Of a stretch of DNA of 46,072 nt, positions 1 through 7,595 are shown in pieces (within the stretch, counting starts at the first letter, position 1; each line of letters opens with the position of its first letter). Below the pieces are notes generated by a model. That model saw only the letters and a program-made list of their open reading frames with translations, made no database searches and had not been told where the DNA came from. A program made the position numbers and the translations under genes. This DNA comes from Clostridia bacterium (GTDB lineage Bacteria > Bacillota_A > Clostridia > Christensenellales > Borkfalkiaceae), in contig JAFVQP010000002.1 in assembly GCA_017504735.1 (NCBI GenBank), forward strand, positions 1 through 46,072, given 5' to 3'.

Positions 1-2
1 AT

Positions 3-134
3 AAAAAAGAGTATCGTGCCTTCGCCTTCAAGCACTTATTCGGTAGCACGGCGACGGAAAGACGCGCTCACCTTGCACAAATCTTACAAAAGGAGTATGA
101 GGCGGAGCCCACCTTTTTTGGTATAGAAAAGTAA
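3..134 (+). CDS. C-terminal end of an unrecognised protein (partial)
   Basis: The frame is open from the window edge and encodes 43 residues before TAA at 132-134. The peptide is helical and charged and ends in PTFFGIEK. Its 5' part lies outside the window, so no domain can be assigned. The codon use looks like real coding sequence, and the stop is followed directly by a dispersed repeat, as for three certain genes in this window (ending 8642, 35865 and 38247). That placement is the main support for calling it a gene end. No function is proposed. Confidence 0.5.
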   Translation, partial: KKEYRAFAFKHLFGSTATERRAHLAQILQKEYEAEPTFFGIEK

Positions 135-538
135 AAGACGTATATACGTCGCAGGTCATCTTCTTATAGGCATCGGGATACTTCGTCGCGCTGTGGCAAC
201 CTTCGGTCACGTACGCCTAAGTACGCTCCCTCAGGTTATCCTCGCGCTCCTTGTCTACCTCGCCTCTAAAAAGATGCCGATGGTATGGATATTCCATACG
301 AGGACGCTCGCCACGCCTTGATATGCTCGTATCTCCGCCTTTTTAATGTATAATGTATAGTGCATAGTGCAAAGTGGTAGAAAAAATTAAAATAATACCA
401 CAATTATGCATTTTGCATTCTGCATTTTGCACTAATAGTGCATAGTGCAAAGTGGCGGAAAAAATTAAAATAATACCACAATTATGCATTCTGCATTCTG
501 CATTTTGCACTAATAATGCTCGTGTCTACGTCTTTTAC
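131..538 (+). repeat. Dispersed structured repeat, copy 1 (interrupted)
   Basis: The outer arms GTAAAAGACGTA (131-142) and TACGTCTTTTAC (527-538) are perfectly complementary over 12 bp. The left arm overlaps the stop codon of the preceding gene and continues into the palindrome GACGTATATACGTC (137-150). An internal hairpin CGTAC-GCCTAA-GTACG sits at 210-225 inside the family core GGTCACGTACG. This copy is about 400 bp rather than about 120 because a tandem element (358-512) lies near the right arm. Copies 2-4 are at 8646, 35862 and 38245. Confidence 0.8.
358..512. repeat. Tandem pair of 77-bp MITE-like elements
   Basis: Two copies, 358-434 and 436-512, are separated by one base and differ at only a few positions. 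Each starts TAGTGCATAGTGCAAAGTG and ends GCATTCTGCATTTTGCACTA, which form imperfect terminal inverted repeats. There is no coding potential. The flanking host sequence is duplicated (323-337 and 516-530, ATGCTCGTRTCTMCG, 15 bp with two differences), which looks like a target-site duplication or a duplicated piece of the surrounding repeat. A non-autonomous element or slipped duplication fits; no transposase is present to assign a family. Confidence 0.75.
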
Positions 539-683
539 CTATAAACGAACTTTAGCACAGTCGTCGCATAACGCGGCGGCTGTTTGCATAGTTTTTCTAG
601 GTTGACGCAAAATAGGGGAGAGTGGGCTGTGTGAAAAGTGGCTAAAAATTGCCCCTGCGCACCAAAAAAAGATAAAAAAAGTA

Positions 684-712
684 TTTACTTTTTGCCAAAG
701 GTATGATATAAT
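684..712 (+). promoter_or_regulatory. Sigma-A promoter of pckG
   Basis: The -35 box TTTACT (684-689), a 17-bp spacer and the -10 box TATAAT (707-712), with an extended TG at 704-705, form a good housekeeping promoter. Both hexamers and the spacer length match the metG promoter at 4740-4768. Transcription would start near 719 and give a leader of about 118 nt before the ATG at 837. Confidence 0.8.
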
Positions 713-720
713 GTATTTGG

Positions 721-791
721 TAGAAAATGGGCGAGTAGGATTTTTAGGCGAAAGTGCCTAAGCGATGCCGAGTGAGAAGGGCTATTTTCTA
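721..791 (+). promoter_or_regulatory. Structured 5' leader of pckG, possible riboswitch
   Basis: The outer stem TAGAAAAT (721-728) pairs with ATTTTCTA (784-791) and encloses a second perfect hairpin, TTAGGC (744-749) with GCCTAA (756-761). Purine-rich, apparently unpaired stretches (GGGCGAGTAGGA and GCGATGCCGAGTGAGAAGG) lie between them. A closed outer stem with conserved-looking joining strands resembles an aptamer. No intrinsic terminator follows, so any control would act on translation or RNA stability. I do not recognise the class; the GAGTAG element is only loosely reminiscent of yybP-ykoY (Mn) leaders. Confidence 0.5.
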
Positions 792-836
792 TAAAATCAC
801 GAAAAGAAAAAAATTATATTTTTAAGGAGTTGTACT

Positions 837-2630
837 ATGACCAACAACAAGAAAGTACTTCAATTTGTTGCTGACGTTGAGGCATTTGCGTGCCCCGACA
901 AAGTGGTTTGGATCGACGGTAGCGACGCACAACGCGACGCACTCCGCGAAGAGGCTTGCGCAACGGGCGAGATGATTAAACTCAACCAAGACTTGCTTCC
1001 CGACTGCTACTATCACAGAACGGCTGAAAACGACGTTGCTCGTGTAGAAGACAGAACGTTCATCTGCTGCGAGAACGAAGAAGACGCTATGCCCCACTCG
1101 ATTGTTAAGTGGAAGGCACCCAAAGACGCGTACGCAATGGTTAACGAAATTGCAAAAGGCGCGTACAAAGGCAGAACGATGTACGTTATCCCTTATTCCA
1201 TGGGCGTCGTCGGCTCTCCTTTCTCCAAAATCGGTATTGAAATCACCGATTCCATCTACGTCGTCCTCAACATGATGATTATGACGCGCGTAGGCAAGAT
1301 GTGCCTTGATCAACTCGGCGCTGATGGCGATTTCGTCAAAGGCTTCCACGCAAAATGCGACGTTGATCCCGAAAAGAGATACATCATGCACTTCCCTGAA
1401 GATAACACGATTATCTCCGTGAACTCCGCATACGGCGGCAACGTTTTGCTCGGCAAAAAGTGCTTTGCACTTCGTATCGCTACCAACCTTGGTAAGAAAG
1501 AAGGCTGGATGGCAGAGCACATGCTTATCCTCGGCGTAAAACGTCCTCAAGACAAAGAAATGAAATACGTTGCGGCGGCGTTCCCTTCCGCTTGCGGTAA
1601 GACCAACCTCGCAATGTTGATTCCTCCTAAGCAATACCTCGACGCTGGCTACGAAGTACAATGCGTCGGCGACGATATCGCTTGGATTCGTCAAGGCGAA
1701 GACGGCAGACTTTGGGCGTGCAACCCTGAAAACGGTTTCTTCGGCGTTGCTCCTGGTACCAACGAAAAATCCAACCCCAACGCACTTGCTTCCACGAAGC
1801 AGGGCACGATCTTCACGAACGTTGCATTGAACCCCGCAGACAACACCGTTTGGTGGGAAAAATTGACGAAGGAAGCTCCTGCAAACCTTATCGACTGGAC
1901 GGGTAAGCCTTGGACGCCTGATTGCGGCCGCAATGCAGCGCACCCCAACTCCCGTTTCACCGCACCTGCAGAAAACTGCCCTTGCATCTCCCCTGAATTT
2001 AACTCGAAGGCAGGCGTTCCTCTTTCCGCAATTATCTTCGGCGGTAGAAGAGCTACGACGACCCCCCTCGTTTACCAGTCCAGAGACTGGAACCACGGTA
2101 CGTTCGTTGGTACGATCATGTCCTCCGAAACGACCGCAGCTGCTACGGGTGCAGTAGGCGTTCTTCGTCACGACCCCATGGCAATGAAGCCTTTCATGGG
2201 TTACTCGGTTGACAAGTACTTCCAGCACTGGATCGATATGGGTGCTAAGGTTGAAGAAAGCAAGCAACCTAAGATCTTCAACGTTAACTGGTTCCGTCAG
2301 GACGAAAACGGCAACTTCATGTGGCCTGGTTTCGGTGACAACATGCGTGTCCTTGACTGGATCTTGGATCGTTGCGAAGGTAATGTAGAAGCACAAGAAA
2401 CGGCTATCGGTTACCTTCCTTATGCAAAGGATATCAACATCGAAAACTGCGATATCACTGCAGAAACGTTGGAGAAGCTCCTCGTTGTTGACAAGGCTCG
2501 TTGGGCAGCAGAAGCAGAAGAAATCACTGCATACTATGCAGAAAACTTCGGCGATAAGATGCCTAAGGAAATCATGGCTAACCTTGAAATCCTTAAGGAA
2601 AACTGCAAAGAAGTAGAAGTTAAAGAATAA
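837..2630 (+). CDS. pckG: Phosphoenolpyruvate carboxykinase (GTP)
   Basis: This 597-residue cytosolic enzyme interconverts oxaloacetate plus GTP with PEP, CO2 and GDP. It feeds gluconeogenesis or, in anaerobes, anaplerotic CO2 fixation. The length fits the GTP-dependent family (about 600), not the ATP type (about 530). Family motifs are visible: the kinase-1a P-loop FPSACGKTNLAM near residues 249-260, FGGRRATTTPLV near 400 and WFRQDENGNFMWPGFGDN near 490, which belongs to the guanine-nucleotide region. AAGGAG at 824-829 is 7 nt before the ATG. The gene is monocistronic, with its own promoter, a structured leader and a terminator at 2657. Codon use is strongly biased, as expected for a highly expressed gene, which also produces a long meaningless open frame on the opposite strand. 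Confidence 0.97.
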   Translation: MTNNKKVLQFVADVEAFACPDKVVWIDGSDAQRDALREEACATGEMIKLNQDLLPDCYYHRTAENDVARVEDRTFICCENEEDAMPHSIVKWKAPKDAYAMVNEIAKGAYKGRTMYVIPYSMGVVGSPFSKIGIEITDSIYVVLNMMIMTRVGKMCLDQLGADGDFVKGFHAKCDVDPEKRYIMHFPEDNTIISVNSAYGGNVLLGKKCFALRIATNLGKKEGWMAEHMLILGVKRPQDKEMKYVAAAFPSACGKTNLAMLIPPKQYLDAGYEVQCVGDDIAWIRQGEDGRLWACNPENGFFGVAPGTNEKSNPNALASTKQGTIFTNVALNPADNTVWWEKLTKEAPANLIDWTGKPWTPDCGRNAAHPNSRFTAPAENCPCISPEFNSKAGVPLSAIIFGGRRATTTPLVYQSRDWNHGTFVGTIMSSETTAAATGAVGVLRHDPMAMKPFMGYSVDKYFQHWIDMGAKVEESKQPKIFNVNWFRQDENGNFMWPGFGDNMRVLDWILDRCEGNVEAQETAIGYLPYAKDINIENCDITAETLEKLLVVDKARWAAEAEEITAYYAENFGDKMPKEIMANLEILKENCKEVEVKE

Positions 2631-2656
2631 TTTCACTTAGCATAAATAATAGAAAA

Positions 2657-2686
2657 CTCCCGTTTCTAACGGGAGCTTTCTATTTA
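2657..2686 (+). terminator. Rho-independent terminator of pckG
   Basis: CTCCCGTT (2657-2664) pairs with AACGGGAG (2668-2675) around a 3-nt loop, followed by the T-rich run CTTTCTATTT. It lies 26 nt after the pckG stop and just before the next gene. Confidence 0.85.
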
Positions 2687-2701
2687 TAAAGGTAGGTACG
2701 T

Positions 2702-3247
2702 ATGAAGAAGGTATTGATTTTGTCAGGCAGCCCTAGAAAGGGCGGCAATTCGGATATTTTATGTGACCAATTTGCCAAAGGGGCGTTGGAACAAGGCAAC
2801 GAAGTGGAAAAAATCTTCGTTGCAGAGAAAAAGATTGCTCCTTGCAGTGGCTGCTACTTTTGTCGAAAGAGTGGGGGCAGGTGTGCGTTGAACGACGATA
2901 TGGGCGAGATCTTACAAAAGATTATCGACTGCGACGTGTTGGTTTTGTCAAGCCCCGTTTACTTCTACTCGATGTCCGCGCAGTTGAAGGCGGTAATTGA
3001 TAGGACGGTTGCCCGTTGGACGGAAATCGCCAACAAGGAACTGTATTACATTACCACGGCGGCGGAAGAGGATGAAGATACGATGGACGGCACGCTTGCG
3101 TGTATGCGCGGTTTTGCGAAGTGTATCGACGGCTACTACGAGCAAGGCGTTTTATACGGCAAAGGTGTGGCGGAAAAGGGCGAGGTGTTAAACCGTCCCG
3201 AACTGATGCAAATTGCCTATGAGATGGGCTTATCCGTTCACGAGTAA
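2702..3247 (+). CDS. Flavodoxin-fold NAD(P)H-dependent FMN oxidoreductase
   Basis: The 181-residue protein belongs to the NADPH-dependent FMN reductase / iron-sulfur-flavoprotein-like group. The N-terminus MKKVLILSGSPRKGGNS is the beta-1/phosphate-binding loop that holds FMN. Cysteines at about residues 48, 51 and 54 (CSGCYFC) plus one near 61 resemble the compact Cys motif of these proteins; whether they bind a 4Fe-4S cluster is unclear, because many relatives keep the motif without one. SSPVYFYSMSAQLKAVIDR is the typical second FMN loop and dimer region. It probably reduces flavin, quinone or nitro-type substrates in the cytoplasm; the substrate cannot be read from sequence. The Shine-Dalgarno sequence is weak (AGGTAGGT). 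No promoter is obvious between the pckG terminator and this gene, so it may rely on readthrough. Confidence 0.85.
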   Translation: MKKVLILSGSPRKGGNSDILCDQFAKGALEQGNEVEKIFVAEKKIAPCSGCYFCRKSGGRCALNDDMGEILQKIIDCDVLVLSSPVYFYSMSAQLKAVIDRTVARWTEIANKELYYITTAAEEDEDTMDGTLACMRGFAKCIDGYYEQGVLYGKGVAEKGEVLNRPELMQIAYEMGLSVHE

Positions 3248-3269
3248 CGGATGAACAACAAAAAGATAA

Positions 3270-3300
3270 ACGGCCTGAGATTTACGAAATCTCAGGCCGT
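3270..3300. terminator. Strong hairpin terminator between convergent genes
   Basis: A perfect 14-bp stem, ACGGCCTGAGATTT (3270-3283) with AAATCTCAGGCCGT (3287-3300), has a 3-nt loop. On the minus strand it is followed by TTATCTTTTTG, and on the plus strand only by mixed sequence. It separates the oxidoreductase gene from the oppositely oriented spmA-spmB pair and could serve both. Confidence 0.8.
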
Positions 3301-3518
3301 CTACCTATATGATAAGGGGGAAAATGATGAGCTGATTTATGTAATCGTTGTAACCACAACCGATTTACAAGTATATTTTAACATGTTTATAAAAAAAAGT
3401 AAAGAAATTTTTTAAAAAATTTTTTCAAGTTAAAAAAGTAGTAGTTTCACACAAAAAATGACAAAAACTAACATTTTAACATATTTCCAGGGTTCTTAAG
3501 GAAAAAAATGAAACATCA
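3301..3518. other. AT-rich convergent intergenic region
   Basis: There is no credible gene here. It contains an imperfect palindrome at 3340-3369 (TGTAATCGTTGT, loop AACC, ACAACCGATTTACA) and a run of A/T blocks at 3388-3425. The palindrome may be a second transcript-end hairpin for spmB or an operator; there is nothing to decide between these. Confidence 0.5.
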
Positions 3519-4034
3519 TCATAAAATTTGACACAAGAAGCAAGCAAAGATAACACTTAAGAGGTATGAGGCAATTGCGATGATAAGTGCAGTTGTCATT
3601 TTTTTTCGTTTTACCGTTGCGAAATACACCGCACCGATATAGAAGATGGTATCCGCTGTGCCGTAGGCAACGCAAGCGCACTTTCCGATATAGCTATCCA
3701 CGCCATACCGTTCTAAAATTTGTGTTAAAACGGCAATGGAGCCGCTTCCTGACAAAGGTTTCATCAGGACGAGCGGTGCGATTTCTTCCGGTACGCCCGT
3801 AAAGGAGAAAAGGGGAGAAATCCACTTTGTCAGCTTGGCTTCTAAACCGCTGACCTCTAGTAATTTACACAGCATCATCACCCCGACGATATAGGGGAAG
3901 ATGGAAAGTATCAAAGGGATTGCGCCTTTGACCCCTTCGGTAAAGCTGTCGTAAATTTTCACTTTTTTCCATGCTGCAAAAGCGAAGGAAATAAGAAAAA
4001 TGAGTGGAATAATGATGGCAAGGAAGTAGTTCAT
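3519..4034 (-). CDS. spmB: Spore maturation protein SpmB (nucleoside-recognition domain)
   Basis: The 171-residue integral membrane protein has four or five hydrophobic segments and the family signature LMKPLSGSGSIAVL near residues 90-105, followed by CACVAYGTADTIFYIGAVYF. In Bacillus and Clostridium the SpmA/SpmB pair is needed for spore core dehydration and heat resistance, probably as a membrane transporter-like complex. It starts one base after the spmA stop (TGAGATG), so the two are translationally coupled. The presence of the pair suggests an endospore former or a recent descendant of one, but Gate-domain proteins like these also occur in non-sporulating Clostridia. Confidence 0.9.
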   Translation of the reverse strand: MNYFLAIIIPLIFLISFAFAAWKKVKIYDSFTEGVKGAIPLILSIFPYIVGVMMLCKLLEVSGLEAKLTKWISPLFSFTGVPEEIAPLVLMKPLSGSGSIAVLTQILERYGVDSYIGKCACVAYGTADTIFYIGAVYFATVKRKKMTTALIIAIASYLLSVIFACFLCQIL

Positions 4035-4035
4035 C

Positions 4036-4653
4036 TCATACCTGCCCCCTTGATTTTACAGTTTTTGGGTAAAAAAAGGAGCTTTTCTCCGTTGCTGCAG
4101 GTTTGTGCGGCGGTATAAACAATCGGGTTAAAATAATCCCTAAAAAGGTGGAAAGCAGGGTGGCGAGAAGGGTGGGGATGACTACGTAGTTTGGGGAAGC
4201 GCTGTGCATTGCAACACGCACCCCGATGATAGCCGTGGGGATTAATTGTATAGACGTTGCATTTAACACAAACAACATCGCGGACGAGTATTCGGCATTT
4301 TCCGTTTTGTCAAGGAGGGTTGCCGCGCGGATACCGTAAGGGGTTGCCGCGCCTGAAATCCCCAGAAGATTGACGGATAAATTCATGCTGATGGCCTGCA
4401 GGGCTTCCTCGTTGTCTGTTTTGAACAGCTTTCGCGCAAGCGGTTTGGTAAAACGTGAGATATGGCGCGCCACGCCACTATCTTCCCACACGCGCATTAA
4501 TCCAAGCCATACGGAATAGGTGGCGACAAGGGAAACGCAAATGCCTGCGCCCTTGCCTGCGCCGTCGAGTAATGCGCTGAGAAACAAATCGGGAGAAGTG
4601 CAAAGAAGTAATAGGGTGCTAATGAGAAAAACGACGGTAAAAATTGCATTCAT
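4036..4653 (-). CDS. spmA: Spore maturation protein SpmA (nucleoside-recognition domain)
   Basis: The 205-residue membrane protein is the partner of SpmB and is transcribed first. Seen in sequence: an N-terminal hydrophobic helix, the Gate-domain segment NLLGISGAATPYGIRAATLL (about residues 94-113) and the conserved FVLNATSIQLIPTAIIGVR (about 127-145). Length agrees with the usual SpmA (about 200). The start is the weak point: the ATG at 4653 has no clear Shine-Dalgarno sequence in the preceding 20 nt of the minus strand. It shares an intergenic region with the divergent metG gene. No recognisable sporulation-sigma promoter could be fixed. Confidence 0.9.
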   Translation of the reverse strand: MNAIFTVVFLISTLLLLCTSPDLFLSALLDGAGKGAGICVSLVATYSVWLGLMRVWEDSGVARHISRFTKPLARKLFKTDNEEALQAISMNLSVNLLGISGAATPYGIRAATLLDKTENAEYSSAMLFVLNATSIQLIPTAIIGVRVAMHSASPNYVVIPTLLATLLSTFLGIILTRLFIPPHKPAATEKSSFFYPKTVKSRGQV

Positions 4654-4739
4654 GGCATAAATATATGCGTGGGCGTGATGAAAAATACTTCTTTTGTGCA
4701 GAGTGGGATATTTGAGGGGAAAAATGGGGTGTAAAACAT

Positions 4740-4768
4740 TTTACTTTTTTTATAAAAAAGTATATAAT
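4740..4768 (+). promoter_or_regulatory. Sigma-A promoter of the metG operon
   Basis: The -35 box TTTACT (4740-4745), a 17-bp spacer and the -10 box TATAAT (4763-4768) form the promoter. Both hexamers and the spacer length equal those of the pckG promoter. The leader is only about 25 nt, leaving no room for a T-box, so metG does not appear to be under tRNA-sensing control. Confidence 0.8.
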
Positions 4769-4799
4769 GATTAGGAAATAGGAAAAAGGAGGGTTTTTT

Positions 4800-6803
4800 A
4801 TGGCAAAAAAACCTTATTACATTACAACGGCAATTGCTTATACGTCGGGTAAACCTCATATTGGGAACACTTACGAGGCGATTTTGGCGGATGCAATTGC
4901 GCGTTTTAAGAGAAAGCAGGGCTACGACGTATTCTTCCAAACGGGTACGGACGAGCATGGTCAAAAAATTCAGGAAAAAGCGGAAGCGGCTGGGGTTACC
5001 CCGCAGGCTTACGTGGATAACATCGCAGGGGAAATCAAGGGGATTTGGGACTTGGTTGGTACTTCCTACGATAAATTCATTCGCACCACCGATGCCGATC
5101 ACGTAAAGCAGGTTGCGAAAATGTTTAAAAAATTCTACGATCAAGGGGATATTTACAAAGGCTACTACGAAGGCATGTATTGTACCCCTTGTGAATCCTT
5201 CTGGACGGAAAGCCAATTGGTGGAAGGGAAATGTCCCGATTGCGGCCGTGACGTGAAGCCTGCAAAGGAAGAAGCGTACTTCTTCAAGATGGGCAAATAT
5301 GCCGACCGTTTGATCGAGCATATCGAAAAACACCCCGAATTTATTCAGCCCGTTTCTCGTAAAAACGAGATGATGAACAACTTTTTGAAGAAGGGCTTGC
5401 AGGATTTGTGCGTGTCCCGTACCTCGTTTACGTGGGGCGTGCCTGTGGATTTTGACCCCAAACACGTTACCTACGTATGGATGGACGCATTGTCCAACTA
5501 CATCACGGGCATCGGCTACGACGTGGACGGCAACCACACGGAACAGTATAAAAAATACTGGCCTGCGGACTTGCACCTTATTGGTAAGGACATTTTGCGT
5601 TTCCACACCATTTACTGGCCCATTTTCTTGATGGCGTTGGGTGAACCTTTGCCCAAGCAGGTATTTGGCCACCCTTGGCTTTTGCAGGGTGACGGTAAAA
5701 TGAGTAAATCCAAGGGCAACGTAATTTACGCGGACGACTTGGCAAGATTGTACGGTGTGGATGCCGTGCGTTACTTTGTACTGCACGAAATGCCTTTCGA
5801 CAACGACGGTCAAATCACGTGGGAGCTTGTCACCGAGCGTTTCAACACCGAGCTTGCAAACGTTTTGGGGAACCTTGTCAATCGTACGATTGCGATGATT
5901 GATAAATATTTCGGCGGTACGGTGGTAAAATCGTTGGTAGAAAACGAAGAAGCGCCCGACGCTGAATTTAAGGCAACCGTGACGGGTGCGGTGGCAAAAG
6001 TACAGGCAAAAGCGGACGAGCTTCGTATTGCGGATGCAATTTCCGAGGTGTTTGCGGTGTTTAGACGCGCCAACAAGTACATCGACGAAACGATGCCTTG
6101 GGCACTTGCAAAGGACGAAGCGAAGAAGGGGCGTTTGAACGACGTATTGTATAACTTGGCAGAAGCCATCCAAATCGGCGCCAGTCTTTTGGAAAGCTTT
6201 ATGCCTGAAACGAGCGGTAAAATTTTCACCGCATACGGTGGTGAAACGCGCAGCCTTGAAGATTGCGCAAAATTCGGTTTGCGTGACAGCGTAACGGTAA
6301 CGGCGATTCCCCCGTTGTTTGCACGTATCGACTTTAAAGTGATTGCGCCCGAAATTGAAAAAATCCGCGCGGAACAAGCGGCGGCGTATGCTGCGGAAAT
6401 GGCGAAAACCGCACCTCAAGAAACGAAAAAAGAAGTAAAAGAGGAAGTAAAAGTGGAAGAAACGGTAGAAAAAACGCCCGAAATCAGCTTTGATGATTTC
6501 ATGAAGGTACAGCTTCGTGTGGGTGAAATTATCGCGTGTGAAGCCGTGCCTAAATCGAGCAAGCTTTTGAAAGAAACGGTTAAATTCGGCGACGAAGTTC
6601 GTACGATTGTATCGGGTATTGCAAAACATTACAAACCCGAAGAAATGGTAGGTAAAAAGGTGGTATTCGTGACCAACCTCGCACCTAGAAAAATTTGCGG
6701 CATCGAATCGCAGGGTATGATTATGGCGGCGGAAGACGCAGATGGAAACTTCTCGCTGATCGTACCTGAAAAGGACGTTGCAAGCGGCACGGTGCTTGGT
6801 TAA
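4800..6803 (+). CDS. metG: Methionyl-tRNA synthetase
   Basis: The 667-residue enzyme charges tRNA-Met with methionine. The HIGH-type motif is PHIGNTYEAI (residues 19-28). A zinc knuckle CxxC...CxxC (CTPCESFW and CPDCG) lies around residues 128-150, and the KMSKS loop is GDGKMSKSKGN near 300. After a Lys/Glu-rich linker (about 530-560) comes a C-terminal EMAP/Trbp111-type tRNA-binding OB fold (DDFMKVQLRVGEI to the end), which also mediates dimerisation. AAGGAGGG at 4786-4793 sits 6 nt before the ATG. The stop TAA shares its last base with the ATG of tatD, so the two are translationally coupled; metG-tatD order is common in Bacillota. Confidence 0.98.
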   Translation: MAKKPYYITTAIAYTSGKPHIGNTYEAILADAIARFKRKQGYDVFFQTGTDEHGQKIQEKAEAAGVTPQAYVDNIAGEIKGIWDLVGTSYDKFIRTTDADHVKQVAKMFKKFYDQGDIYKGYYEGMYCTPCESFWTESQLVEGKCPDCGRDVKPAKEEAYFFKMGKYADRLIEHIEKHPEFIQPVSRKNEMMNNFLKKGLQDLCVSRTSFTWGVPVDFDPKHVTYVWMDALSNYITGIGYDVDGNHTEQYKKYWPADLHLIGKDILRFHTIYWPIFLMALGEPLPKQVFGHPWLLQGDGKMSKSKGNVIYADDLARLYGVDAVRYFVLHEMPFDNDGQITWELVTERFNTELANVLGNLVNRTIAMIDKYFGGTVVKSLVENEEAPDAEFKATVTGAVAKVQAKADELRIADAISEVFAVFRRANKYIDETMPWALAKDEAKKGRLNDVLYNLAEAIQIGASLLESFMPETSGKIFTAYGGETRSLEDCAKFGLRDSVTVTAIPPLFARIDFKVIAPEIEKIRAEQAAAYAAEMAKTAPQETKKEVKEEVKVEETVEKTPEISFDDFMKVQLRVGEIIACEAVPKSSKLLKETVKFGDEVRTIVSGIAKHYKPEEMVGKKVVFVTNLAPRKICGIESQGMIMAAEDADGNFSLIVPEKDVASGTVLG

Positions 6804-7594
6804 TGGCTGGATATATTGACGTGCATTGCCATTTGACGGGGGATGAATTTGACGCCGTCGGCGGTATCAATGAAGTGCTTGCGCGCGCCCGTGAAAACGG
6901 CGTGGAAAGGGTGATTTGTTCGGGGTTTGACCTTGCTTCTTCCAAGATAGCGAAAGACCTCGCGGACATCTACGAAGACGTGTATTTCTGCGCGGGTTTT
7001 CACCCTAGCGAGTTGAAAAAGTATAACGAGGGCGACTTGGAAGAAATTCGTGCGCTTTGCATGCACGAAAAGTGCGTGGCGCTTGGGGAAATTGGGCTCG
7101 ATTATCACTTTGACGACAATCCGCCGAAAGAGGTGCAAAGGGAGCTGTTTTATAGACAGCTTGTCTTGGCGGACGAGCTTGGTTTGCCCGTAGTATTGCA
7201 CAGCCGTGATGCCGCACAGGAAACTTTGGAATTTTTGCGTGAATATAAGGGGCTGTTAAACCACGGCGGGGTGATGCATTGTTACTCCTATTCTGCGGAA
7301 ATGACGGCGGACTTTATCGCGTTGGGGTTGTCTTTTTCCTTTGGCGGGCCTTCGACTTTTAAGAATGGAAAAAAGGCGCAGGAATGTATTCAACGCATAC
7401 CTGCCCCCCTTCTTTTATCGGAAACGGATTGTCCGTATCTTACCCCTGTGCCTTATCGGGGGACGTTTCCCAATGAACCGAAAAACGTAAAATACGTCGT
7501 TGACAATATGGCGGCGTTGTTAGGTAAAAACGTAGAGGAGATGAAAAATACGCTGATGCAAAATGCAAAAACGCTGTTTTTCAAGTTGAAATAA
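6803..7594 (+). CDS. tatD: TatD-family metal-dependent hydrolase (DNase)
   Basis: The 263-residue amidohydrolase-fold protein has the metal ligands in place: DVHCHL at residues 6-11, the metal-bridging Glu in ALGEIGLDYH (about 93-102), HSRDA near 133, MHCYS near 155 and the terminal Asp in LSETDCPYL near 205-213. TatD enzymes are 3'-5' exonucleases or D-aminoacyl-type hydrolases, linked to DNA repair or turnover. The ATG overlaps the metG stop by one base, and the radical SAM gene begins one base after its own stop. The three genes form one operon. Confidence 0.95.
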   Translation: MAGYIDVHCHLTGDEFDAVGGINEVLARARENGVERVICSGFDLASSKIAKDLADIYEDVYFCAGFHPSELKKYNEGDLEEIRALCMHEKCVALGEIGLDYHFDDNPPKEVQRELFYRQLVLADELGLPVVLHSRDAAQETLEFLREYKGLLNHGGVMHCYSYSAEMTADFIALGLSFSFGGPSTFKNGKKAQECIQRIPAPLLLSETDCPYLTPVPYRGTFPNEPKNVKYVVDNMAALLGKNVEEMKNTLMQNAKTLFFKLK

Positions 7595-7595
7595 A

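Noticed and set aside
358..512. CRISPR-like array
   Set aside because: Only two units of 77 bp with a one-base gap and terminal inverted repeats; there are no spacers and no cas genes.
721..791. Assignment of the pckG leader to the Mn2+ (yybP-ykoY) riboswitch
   Set aside because: Only a GAGTAG-like fragment is shared; the required arrangement of the two conserved loops was not demonstrated.
822..2636. Long open frame (about 600 codons) antisense to pckG
   Set aside because: It mirrors the biased codon use of pckG. It has no ribosome binding site, family match or plausible composition (rich in Cys, Phe and Val). Similar shadows oppose metG (4650-6629), the zinc-ribbon gene (15404-17074) and others.
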